Of a stretch of DNA of 9,336 nt, positions 1 through 6,447 are shown piece after piece. The notes beneath the pieces are model-generated. The model searched no databases, had not been told where the DNA came from, and saw only the letters and a list, made by a program, of their open reading frames with translations. Each line of letters starts with the position of its first letter. Positions within the stretch are counted from its first letter, which is position 1. The translations under genes were made by a program, and so were the position numbers. This DNA comes from GCA-2401155 sp045047085 (GTDB taxonomy: Bacteria; Pseudomonadota; Alphaproteobacteria; Rhizobiales; Rhizobiaceae): the NCBI GenBank assembly GCA_045047085.1, contig JASFYT010000102.1, positions 1 through 9,336 on the forward strand, read 5' to 3'.

Positions 1-91
1 GCCTCGCGGCATAACAGGCATAAGGTCCAGCGACGCTCTGAGGAAAATCCAAAATCATAACAGATTCAGGGCCGAGTTTTTCAACGGAATA
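1..91. repeat. Left arm of a perfect 91-bp inverted repeat
   Basis: Positions 1-91 are the exact reverse complement of 9240-9330, checked block by block with no mismatch. Identity stops abruptly at 92 (a here, c at 9239). It may continue to the left beyond the window. The repeat is coding sequence of the CoA-transferase fragment and carries none of the features of a transposon end. Confidence 0.95.
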
Positions 92-130
92 AGCCCTTAC
101 CGGCCATTGAGATAGGTCGATGCGGCTCAT
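1..130 (-). CDS. Probable CaiB/BaiF (family III) CoA-transferase, N-terminal fragment cut by the window edge
   Basis: The 43 visible codons begin at an ATG whose first base is position 130. An in-frame TAG immediately upstream (131-133) fixes this as the most upstream possible start. The N-terminus begins MSRIDLSQWP, and residues around 24-38 read MILDFPQSVAGPY. This resembles the opening beta-strand and CoA-contacting loop of family III CoA-transferases, for example the LDFTHVQAGP stretch of formyl-CoA transferase. Such enzymes move CoA between carboxylates in the cytoplasm. The catalytic Asp lies far downstream and is not visible, so activity and substrate cannot be judged. The gene is on the operon's strand but starts 443 bp after the kinase stop, so it is probably a separate transcription unit. 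No strong ribosome binding site or promoter is visible. From codon 14 onward the sequence is repeated exactly at the right end of the window. The family call rests on a short stretch and is moderately sure. Confidence 0.55.
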   Translation of the reverse strand, partial: MSRIDLSQWPVRAYSVEKLGPESVMILDFPQSVAGPYACYAAR

Positions 131-332
131 CTAAAATTCTCGATAGCGGCCATTCAGTCAGGACAGCAACAGCCAGCTACGGATGGCGACTCAGCGGACT
201 TTACATCCCATGCAAATGAACAAATCATCCAAATTGTGACATCAGATTAACTTCCGATATGTGCCAGCTGTGTTGACAAGATCATTTTCTCAGGTTGATC
301 GATAAAACTTCAGTTTGTTTACCGAACGTTAC

Positions 333-354
333 AAAAAACTGGGCTGAGGCAGCC
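333..354 (-). terminator. Weak candidate intrinsic terminator of the operon
   Basis: On the minus strand GGCTG, a 3-nt loop and CAGCC form a 5-bp GC-rich stem, followed after a few bases by a run of six T. The position, about 220 bp downstream of the kinase stop, and the short stem make it weak. Nothing better was seen nearer the stop codon. Confidence 0.35.
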
Positions 355-364
355 GCCATTGTCG

Positions 365-430
365 TTATATCTAGTTTCGTGACGCCCTGAATAACGCTCG
401 CGGTGAATACGAAAGCGGCTATAGATATAA
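365..430. repeat. Imperfect inverted repeat in the intergenic interval
   Basis: TTATATCTA (365-373) is the reverse complement of TAGATATAA (422-430). Inside it TTTCGT (375-380) is the reverse complement of ACGAAA (409-414). The internal spacers are unequal (1 nt against 7 nt), so a folded form would contain a bulge. The role is unknown: it could be a regulator site, a processing structure or chance in an AT-rich stretch. Confidence 0.5.
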
Positions 431-573
431 TTGGTTATTGACCAAAAAATTCTCACCTAGGAAATTCGATTTATCAACATAACCTGCAAACACCGTTCGA
501 ACAGGGTTTTAGGTTAAAATTCCACAATGCAGATGCGTCCGGTGTATCCACATCATGTTCCAACATCGGAAAA

Positions 574-2193
574 TTAGTCTGCTAAATGTTCAAACAAGCA
601 AGCAACTGCTTCAGCTCCCGGATCTACGTGGCCCCTTAACTGTGCCGCATTGATATATGATGCGCGACCAGCCTTGGCTTTCAACATCGTGGCAGTGTGG
701 TCAGCGCCTGCGCGGGCAGCCTTTGCAGCCGCTCTGATACCATCACCAAGAGATTCAAGTGCCGGGTGCAACGCATCGACCATAGTGCGGTCGCCTAATT
801 GAGCGCCGCCGATTTCCTGCATGCGCGTAAGGCCTGCTTTAAGCGCATCTTGCATTGTCATGCCACTGGACGAGGCATCACCAGCGGCAGTGAAGAAAAT
901 CGCTAGCAGAACACCAGATGATCCTCCCATCGTTTGGCTAAGCTCCTGGCCAATAGCCCGATAGAGTTGAGTATGATCCGCGAGTGGCAAACGGTCCATC
1001 GCATCTATTAGAGCTTTGGACGCGCCTGCAAGCGTTGACCCTGTGTCTCCATCTCCGGTTTTTGCATCAAGCGCATTGAGTTTATCTTCCGCAGCAATCA
1101 ATGTCTCGCAGCAATCTTTCAGGAAAGCGGCAGTCGCTGGATGCTCTGATGGATAAGGTGTCAACGGCTTCAAGCCATCAGGCAAACTGACAATTGCCAC
1201 TGGCGAAAGCTCTGAAATCCCCGGCCACGCTGCCAAAGAAGTTGGCGCGCTCAATGCAGCAAGATCGCCCGATTCAATCGGAAAAACAGAGATCGAAAAA
1301 CCCTGCATATCCAGCGAAGTCATCATTGAGGCTGGACCGATAACGTGCGTGAGATTGCCAGCCAGCGATGAGTTGGCTAATTCGTGCATCAAGACAGACA
1401 TTTCCAAAACGGATGTGCCACCAAGATTATTCATAAGAACCACATGAGGCTTATTCTCAATCGCAGCCGCCAATCTCTCAACAACAGCGGATATAGCATT
1501 TTTGGCACTTGTGAATTCGACCTGCTCAACTCCAGACTCACCGTGAATGCCCAGCCCTAATTCCGCCATTCCTTCCGAAATGCGGTTTTCTTTAGGAGAA
1601 CCCGGGACTGAACATGTGTCCAAAGACATGCCAATGGTTTTTGATCCGGCTATCACCCGTTCTGCGGTTGCTGTTACATCAGCCAAGGATACGCCATCCC
1701 GGGCGAGGGCTCCAGCGATTTTGTGCACAAATAACGTACCTGCAACGCCCCTGGCTTGGGGTAGATCTGGGAGAGCGATGTCATCATCGACGATTACCAT
1801 GTTAACATCTAAACCAAAGCCGCGGGCACGTTCTGCTGCCAAACCAAAATTCAGACGATCCCCGGTATAGTTTTTTACGATCAACAGGCAGCCCGCAGAT
1901 CCAGTTACGGCCAATATTCCTGCAAGCACTGCATCAACGGAAGGGGAGGCAAACACATCACCGCAAACAGCTGCAGTCAACATGCCTTCGCCAACAAAAC
2001 CAGCATGTGCAGGTTCGTGGCCTGATCCACCCCCGGAAACGAGCGCCACCTTGGATTTATCCCAATCATTCCGCACGACAACGCGAATATGCGGGTAACC
2101 GTCCAGCCGCGAGAGTTTACCACCAGAGGCAGCAAGAACGCCATCAATGGCTTCAGTGACGATATCTTCTTTTTTGTTTATAAATTGGGTCAT
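574..2193 (-). CDS. ATP-dependent dihydroxyacetone kinase, DhaK-DhaL fusion
   Basis: The 539-residue cytoplasmic kinase is close to the usual length of single-chain ATP-dependent dihydroxyacetone kinases (about 550). It phosphorylates dihydroxyacetone to DHAP; relatives act on erythrulose. The DhaK half (about 1-335) contains GGGSGHEP (54-61, His59), a YTGDRLNF motif (Asp112) and GIHGE (215-219). By family knowledge His217 forms the hemiaminal with the ketose, and His59 and Asp112 assist. The DhaL half (about 350-539) contains DAKTGDGDTG (376-385, with Asp376, Asp381 and Asp383 for Mg-ATP), GGSSG (423-427), GDRTM (467-471) and a C-terminal GHVDPGA. All expected catalytic residues are present. 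Using ATP, it needs no PTS partner, and none is encoded nearby. It starts 12 bp after ATPase 2 with AAAGGAAG six bases upstream, and is the last gene of the operon. Its place implies that the importer delivers a ketose or its precursor. The exact substrate cannot be read from sequence; a ketotetrose kinase is the main alternative. Confidence 0.93.
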   Translation of the reverse strand: MTQFINKKEDIVTEAIDGVLAASGGKLSRLDGYPHIRVVVRNDWDKSKVALVSGGGSGHEPAHAGFVGEGMLTAAVCGDVFASPSVDAVLAGILAVTGSAGCLLIVKNYTGDRLNFGLAAERARGFGLDVNMVIVDDDIALPDLPQARGVAGTLFVHKIAGALARDGVSLADVTATAERVIAGSKTIGMSLDTCSVPGSPKENRISEGMAELGLGIHGESGVEQVEFTSAKNAISAVVERLAAAIENKPHVVLMNNLGGTSVLEMSVLMHELANSSLAGNLTHVIGPASMMTSLDMQGFSISVFPIESGDLAALSAPTSLAAWPGISELSPVAIVSLPDGLKPLTPYPSEHPATAAFLKDCCETLIAAEDKLNALDAKTGDGDTGSTLAGASKALIDAMDRLPLADHTQLYRAIGQELSQTMGGSSGVLLAIFFTAAGDASSSGMTMQDALKAGLTRMQEIGGAQLGDRTMVDALHPALESLGDGIRAAAKAARAGADHTATMLKAKAGRASYINAAQLRGHVDPGAEAVACLFEHLAD

Positions 2194-2205
2194 AAATATC
2201 TTCCT

Positions 2206-3201
2206 TTACGCCAAACGCGCGCCATTGGCATCAAAATAAAACGGCTTTTCCGGGCGGATTTTTACAATGTCACCGGAATTCAATTTTGTATGAGCATCTG
2301 TAACAGTGATGATGTCATGATCTTTAAATGACAGATGCAAGCGTGTTTGATCGCCCAAATGTTCCACACGTGTAACCAGGCTGTCTTCGCCATTACCCTG
2401 ATGAATTTGCTCGGGTCTCAACCCAATTGTGTGAGCATTTTTGGGTGCCCCTTTAAATAGTTCCGCAGGCAACACATTAATTCTTGGCTGTCCAAGACGG
2501 CTGGCTGAATATATACTGACCGGGGTTTCATAGATTTCGCGTGGTGAACCGAATTGAATTAGCTTGCCTGCATCTAACACACCCACATGAGTTGCCATTG
2601 TCATAGCTTCAATCTGGTCGTGGGTTACATACAGAAATGTTGCCCCCATATTGGCTTGAATATTCTTCAACTCAACGCGTAAATCGGAGCGTAATTTAGC
2701 GTCCAGCGAACTTAGCGGTTCATCCATCAAATAGATTAGAGGATCTCGAACCAAAGCACGCCCAATTGAAACACGTTGCATCTCTCCACCGGACAATTCA
2801 GTCGCCTTATTATCTAGTTTGTGAGAAATTTGTAGAATTTCCGCGACCTCTGAAATCTTCTTTTTGATGTCGGCATCAGATGTATTAAGTAGCGGAGATT
2901 TCAAAGGAAATGCCAAATTCTCACGCACCGTCAAATGTGGGTAGAGAGAATATTGCTGGAACACCATCGCAACATTGCGTTGCGCCGGGGTGAGGTTTTT
3001 CATTGAGTGACCACCAATAAAAATATCACCTTGATCCGGACTATCCAACCCGGAAATTAATCGCAATGTTGTGGTTTTACCGGCTCCGGTTGGCCCCAAA
3101 AGAACAACAAAAGAGCCGTCTGGGATCGTGATTGATACATCACTAAGCGCAGCAGTATCATCGAATTTCTTAGTTATGCCTTCAAGTCTGACTTCAGCCA
3201 T
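2206..3201 (-). CDS. Sugar ABC transporter ATP-binding protein 2 (MalK/UgpC-type)
   Basis: The 331-residue nucleotide-binding subunit hydrolyses ATP on the inner face of the membrane. Walker A is GPTGAGKTT (36-44), the Q-loop is FQQ (81-83), the signature is LSGGE (136-140), Walker B ends in LMDEP (158-162) with the catalytic Glu, and the switch His is 194 in YVTHDQ. A C-terminal TOBE-like regulatory domain follows (about 235-331, including LRPEQ). All catalytic motifs are intact. I chose the ATG at 3201, not 3258, because the family begins with MAEVRLEGITKKF and because AAGGAG sits nine bases upstream at 3211-3216. The start overlaps the stop of ATPase 1 by 8 bp (ATGGCTGA), indicating translational coupling. 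It is clearly different from ATPase 1, so the transporter probably uses an ATPase heterodimer. The kinase follows 12 bp later. Confidence 0.92.
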   Translation of the reverse strand: MAEVRLEGITKKFDDTAALSDVSITIPDGSFVVLLGPTGAGKTTTLRLISGLDSPDQGDIFIGGHSMKNLTPAQRNVAMVFQQYSLYPHLTVRENLAFPLKSPLLNTSDADIKKKISEVAEILQISHKLDNKATELSGGEMQRVSIGRALVRDPLIYLMDEPLSSLDAKLRSDLRVELKNIQANMGATFLYVTHDQIEAMTMATHVGVLDAGKLIQFGSPREIYETPVSIYSASRLGQPRINVLPAELFKGAPKNAHTIGLRPEQIHQGNGEDSLVTRVEHLGDQTRLHLSFKDHDIITVTDAHTKLNSGDIVKIRPEKPFYFDANGARLA

Positions 3202-4291
3202 GTGTAAGCACTCCTTCGTTAGCAGCAGAGCGCAGGGCAAGGTCTTTCTCGCCCTCAAATATAGTCAAAGTGCGTTCATCAAACTCAAGGCCGATTGCCT
3301 CGCCAACATTAACCGATATGTTTGAATTAATACGGGCTTTTACCTCACCATTTGCAGTCGCAAGTGTGACAATTTGAGTGGTTCCCAAATACTCGGAGGC
3401 GATGACACTTCCACGGTATTTGGACTTGTCAGAAAAATGCACATGCTCGGGTCGAACGCCCACGGTTAGCGACCCTTTTGCGCCCTGGCGCATGACAGGC
3501 ACTTTGATTTTTACGCCGCTCAACTCAACGCTGTCTGAACCCACTCCGACCATACCATTGAAGTCAAGGAAGTTCATGGAAGGAGAGCCAATGAACTTGG
3601 CTACAAACCTTGTCGCCGGCCAGTCATATATTTCTTGCGGAACACCAAACTGCTCTATCACACCATGGTTCATAACTACGATTTTGTCGCCCATTTGCAT
3701 GGCTTCAAGCTGATCGTGAGTTACGTATACAGTTGTTGCACCCATACGGTCATGAAGGGCTCGCAGCTCTTCTGACATGTGCTCGCGGAATTCCGCATCA
3801 AGCGCGCCGAGAGGTTCGTCCATAAAGAATGCTTTTGGTTCACGCACGATGGCACGACCCAAGGCAACCCTTTGGCGGTCGCCGCCAGAAAGTCCGCCGA
3901 CGGACTTGTTCAAAATACCTTGAATGCCTAGAATTTCCGCTACTTCATTGACCTTCTTTTTTGCATCTTTTTTAGACATTCCCTGGCTGAGCAGCGGATA
4001 GGATATGTTCTTGCCGACATTCAAATGCGGATAAAGCGCAAACATCTGAAACACAAATGCAATATCACGCTGACTGGCCGGCTTCATACCGACCTCTTCG
4101 CCATCGATATAAATTTCACCGCTTGTTGGAATATCAAGGCCAGCCATCATGCGAAGGGTTGTGGTTTTTCCGCAACCAGACGGCCCAAGCAGCATAAAAA
4201 ACTCGCCATCTTCCACCGTAAAAGTTGATGACTTAACCGCATTAAAAGATCCGAAATCCTTGCGCACATTTTTAATTCTTATCTGTGCCAT
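3194..4291 (-). CDS. Sugar ABC transporter ATP-binding protein 1 (MalK/UgpC-type)
   Basis: The 365-residue ATPase subunit has the usual MalK length. Walker A is GPSGCGKTT (36-44), the Q-loop region reads VFQMFALYPHL (80-90), the signature is LSGGD (134-138), Walker B ends in FMDEP (156-160), and the switch His is 192 in YVTHDQ. A C-terminal TOBE domain (about 235-345) includes VGVRPEHVHF, a common MalK-group motif. All catalytic residues are present. The ATG at 4291 has GGAG six bases upstream, placed over the last codons of the small membrane protein (stop at 4295), leaving a 3-bp gap. It overlaps ATPase 2 by 8 bp. Two distinct ATPases in one operon, as in some rhizobial importers such as the glycerol system GlpST, suggest a heterodimer with permeases 1 and 2. 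Confidence 0.93.
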   Translation of the reverse strand: MAQIRIKNVRKDFGSFNAVKSSTFTVEDGEFFMLLGPSGCGKTTTLRMMAGLDIPTSGEIYIDGEEVGMKPASQRDIAFVFQMFALYPHLNVGKNISYPLLSQGMSKKDAKKKVNEVAEILGIQGILNKSVGGLSGGDRQRVALGRAIVREPKAFFMDEPLGALDAEFREHMSEELRALHDRMGATTVYVTHDQLEAMQMGDKIVVMNHGVIEQFGVPQEIYDWPATRFVAKFIGSPSMNFLDFNGMVGVGSDSVELSGVKIKVPVMRQGAKGSLTVGVRPEHVHFSDKSKYRGSVIASEYLGTTQIVTLATANGEVKARINSNISVNVGEAIGLEFDERTLTIFEGEKDLALRSAANEGVLTHG

Positions 4292-4294
4292 GAG

Positions 4295-4483
4295 TTACTC
4301 CGGAAAATGGCTGACGATGATGAACATCACCGTGCCAATCAGGGTAACGATAAAGGAATAAGTGAAGAGCCACAGCACAACTGGCTGCATCAACATGAAC
4401 ACTCCCAATGCAATTAATATCGATGCAAGCATCTCCCAGGAACCACGTCGAAAATGCACTAACCCGTGAATAAATGCACTCAT
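4295..4483 (-). CDS. Small two-helix membrane protein in the transporter operon
   Basis: The 62-residue protein begins MSAFIHGLVHFRRGSWEM and then has two hydrophobic stretches (about 19-38 and 40-57) that look like a transmembrane hairpin, ending SHFPE. It has no catalytic motif or signal peptide. Reality is supported by its fit: its ATG overlaps the stop of permease 2 as ATGA (4480-4483), and its stop lies 3 bp before ATPase 1. It is therefore translated between the membrane subunits and the ATPases. I do not recognise a named family. The glycerol importer of rhizobia has a small membrane protein in a similar role (DUF2160), but the sequence here does not look like it. An accessory or stabilising subunit of the importer is an inference. 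A longer overlapping frame (4272-4511) has no protein-like membrane pattern and was not chosen. Confidence 0.75.
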   Translation of the reverse strand: MSAFIHGLVHFRRGSWEMLASILIALGVFMLMQPVVLWLFTYSFIVTLIGTVMFIIVSHFPE

Positions 4484-5421
4484 TTTCTAACCGCCCCGAA
4501 TGTAATGCCACGAAGCAAATGCTTGCGAAGCAAGATTGTGAAGACCATCACAGGCAGCAGGAAGAGTGTCGCACCAGCCGCAACCGCTGGCCAATCCTGA
4601 CCCCCTACGCCGATGATTGTCGGGATAAATGGAGGCGCTGTTTGAGCATTTCCTGATGTTAAGAGAACCGCGAATGCATATTCATTCCAGGCGAAAATCA
4701 AACAGAATATCGCTGTCGACGCAATACCCGTTGCTGCCTGCGGCAACACAACCTTGTAGAATGCCTGAAAGCGGGTGTAGCCATCAATGAGAGCGGCTTC
4801 TTCATATTCGATCGGGATCTCATCAATAAAGCCATTGATGAGCCAAACCGACAGCGAAAGATTGACTGCAGTATAAAGTAAAATCATGCCCGCATGGGTA
4901 TCACTCATCCCAAGCCCTCTGAACATCAGGAAGATCGGTATCGCCACAGCAATTGGCGGCATCATTCGCGTCGATAGAATAAAGAAAAGCAAGTCGTCTT
5001 TTAACGGCACTTTGAATCGTGAGAAAGCATATGCGGCGGCGGTGCCTAAGATTATCGCGAAAAAAGTAGACCCAAATCCGATTATTATCGAATTCATGAA
5101 TCGTTTAGGAAAGCGTGATGCCCCAACAATGGTGTTGCCTTTTTCGCGAACTAACTGTTCATACCAAGGCAATGCCTCGGGATTTGCAACAACCGAATTA
5201 TTTTTATTCAGACGTATTTGGGTTGTGAATAGATTGACATAGCCTTCAACGGTTGGCTCAAATACAATTTTTGGCGGGTAGGCAATCGAGTCTGATGAAG
5301 ATTTAAAGCCAGTGGCAACAATCCACATCAAAGGTAAAAGCGTCACAATTGCATAGGTTATCACGAGGATACCAGCACCCCATTTTTGCCGCAAGGATGG
5401 TGCTGTTACAGAAAAGCTCAT
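4480..5421 (-). CDS. Sugar ABC transporter permease 2 (CUT1, MalG-type)
   Basis: The 313-residue inner-membrane subunit belongs to the MalG-like half of the binding-protein-dependent transport permeases. There are about six membrane segments; the first is about 17-37. The EAA coupling loop is EEAALIDGYTRFQAFYKVVL followed by P (208-227), with the canonical EAA, DG and LP positions intact; this helix docks on an ATPase. The C-terminus ends HLLRGITFGAVRK, typical of the family. The protein is longer than most MalG-type permeases (about 270-280) because the loop between segments 1 and 2 (about 40-107) is expanded. I chose ATG 5421, not 5523, because the upstream 34 residues are basic, unlike the family, and AGGGT sits nine bases before 5421. 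The start overlaps the permease 1 stop by 4 bp (ATGA), and the stop overlaps the small protein start by 4 bp. Confidence 0.92.
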   Translation of the reverse strand: MSFSVTAPSLRQKWGAGILVITYAIVTLLPLMWIVATGFKSSSDSIAYPPKIVFEPTVEGYVNLFTTQIRLNKNNSVVANPEALPWYEQLVREKGNTIVGASRFPKRFMNSIIIGFGSTFFAIILGTAAAYAFSRFKVPLKDDLLFFILSTRMMPPIAVAIPIFLMFRGLGMSDTHAGMILLYTAVNLSLSVWLINGFIDEIPIEYEEAALIDGYTRFQAFYKVVLPQAATGIASTAIFCLIFAWNEYAFAVLLTSGNAQTAPPFIPTIIGVGGQDWPAVAAGATLFLLPVMVFTILLRKHLLRGITFGAVRK

Positions 5422-6365
5422 CGTGCTTTCACCCTGTTCAATGCTTTGACGTAGATTGAGGCAAGACCAAAGACGGTCACGAAAAGTATGACGGCGTAGG
5501 CGGAAGAGAAACCGGTGCGCCACTTTTCAAATGCTTCACGCTTCAAATCGATCGATGTGAGTGTCGTTACACTTCCCGGACCACCACCGGTGAGTTGAAC
5601 AACCAGATCAAACATCTTGAAATTTTCAATTCCCCGGAAAAGAACAGCAAGCATAAGAAATGGCAGGACCATGGGAATTGTAATCGTCCAAAACTGCCGC
5701 CATTTGCTCGCACGATCACACTCGGCGGCCTCATAAATGCTATCAGGAATGGATCTAAGCCCCGCAAGACAAATCAACATTACAAACGGCGTCCACATCC
5801 ATGTGTCGACAATAATGATTGACCACGGCGCTAATGCAAGATCACCAATCATCGAAAAACTGGATGGATCCACACCGGTCACAAAGGAAACGGCGTAGTT
5901 AAACAGGCCAATTTGGGGTTGATACAAAAAGGTCCAAAAATTACCAACAACCGCAGGAGACAGCATCATCGGTAAAACGATGATGGTCGTCCACATATCG
6001 CTACCCTTAAACTTTTTGTTGATTAAATAGGCAAGTGAAAAGCCTATCAACACCTGCAGAACGATTGTCCAAACAAGGAAATGCGCGGTTGCCTGCATGG
6101 TCAGCCAAGTATCAGGATCACTCAAAATCCGCTCATAATTGCGAAGACCGACAAAATCTACTTCCCTATTCGGGCGGTTTACCCGATAGTTTGTGAAGCT
6201 GAGATATATCGTCCAAATCAATGGGAAGATATTGATGGCAAGCAGCAATATTATTGTAGGTGCAATGAATATCCAAGCGATTGCCCTGTCTGATAATCCC
6301 TTTATCTGTTTCGCGACCGGAGCTGGTGTGGCTTTTGCAGCGCGATCAACAATTTTATCAGACAT
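5418..6365 (-). CDS. Sugar ABC transporter permease 1 (CUT1, MalF-type)
   Basis: The 315-residue inner-membrane subunit is of the UgpA/MalF type. It has a cytoplasmic N-terminus (1-27), a first membrane segment at about 29-50, then FTNYRVNRP and the family-typical FVGLRNYERIL (71-81). The remaining segments include the GGGPGSVTTLT motif (260-270). The EAA loop is EAAECDRASKWRQFW (212-226) followed by ITIPMVLP. The usual Gly after Asp is Arg218 here, a small departure from the consensus. I chose ATG 6365, with GGGGA seven bases upstream, because the family begins with a short polar tail before segment 1; the longer frame from 6470 would overlap the binding-protein gene and adds unrelated residues. 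It lies 82 bp after the binding-protein gene and overlaps permease 2 by 4 bp. Confidence 0.92.
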   Translation of the reverse strand: MSDKIVDRAAKATPAPVAKQIKGLSDRAIAWIFIAPTIILLLAINIFPLIWTIYLSFTNYRVNRPNREVDFVGLRNYERILSDPDTWLTMQATAHFLVWTIVLQVLIGFSLAYLINKKFKGSDMWTTIIVLPMMLSPAVVGNFWTFLYQPQIGLFNYAVSFVTGVDPSSFSMIGDLALAPWSIIIVDTWMWTPFVMLICLAGLRSIPDSIYEAAECDRASKWRQFWTITIPMVLPFLMLAVLFRGIENFKMFDLVVQLTGGGPGSVTTLTSIDLKREAFEKWRTGFSSAYAVILFVTVFGLASIYVKALNRVKAR

Positions 6366-6394
6366 CCCATTATCCCCGGTATTTTTTGTTTGAA

Positions 6395-6414
6395 TCCGGG
6401 GAAAGTACCCCGGA
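6395..6414 (-). other. Intercistronic GC-rich mRNA hairpin between binding protein and permease 1
   Basis: On the minus strand TCCGGGG (6414-6408), a 6-nt loop and CCCCGGA (6401-6395) form a perfect 7-bp stem. The bases that follow are A-rich, not T-rich, so it is not a classic terminator. Such stems after binding-protein genes commonly protect the upstream message from 3' decay and allow binding protein to be made in excess of the permeases. The same CCCCGGA arm can also pair with CCGGGGA at the permease Shine-Dalgarno (6373-6379). Confidence 0.65.
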
Positions 6415-6447
6415 ATCATTTGTTCATTTAGATTGAGGTGTGGAAAA

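Larger units (their letters stand above)
131..573. other. 443-bp interval without a gene between the kinase and the CoA-transferase
   Basis: No open frame of convincing length or protein-like composition is present on either strand. The interval must hold the 3' end of the operon transcript and the upstream region of the CoA-transferase. It contains a weak terminator-like hairpin (333-354, minus strand) and an imperfect inverted repeat (365-430). No convincing sigma-70 promoter for the CoA-transferase was found by eye. The LacI-type operator found upstream of the transporter operon does not recur here, which suggests the CoA-transferase is not in the same regulon. Confidence 0.6.

Noticed and set aside
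1..91. Treating the end repeats as insertion-sequence or linear-plasmid termini
   Set aside because: The repeat is in-frame coding sequence of a CoA-transferase-like protein, and no transposase or replication gene is present.
3202..3258. Upstream start extending ATPase 2 by 19 residues
   Set aside because: The family begins at MAEVRL, and AAGGAG at 3211-3216 is correctly spaced for ATG 3201.
4272..4511. 79-residue frame overlapping the small membrane protein
   Set aside because: It is in a different frame, overlaps the start of ATPase 1, and lacks the clean two-helix pattern and the coupled start seen for 4295-4483.
5422..5523. Upstream start extending permease 2 by 34 residues
   Set aside because: The added residues are arginine-rich shadow sequence of permease 1. 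ATG 5421 overlaps the upstream stop as ATGA and has a ribosome site.
6395..6414. Reading the intercistronic hairpin as a transcription terminator
   Set aside because: No T-run follows the stem on the minus strand, and the downstream genes are clearly part of the same operon.
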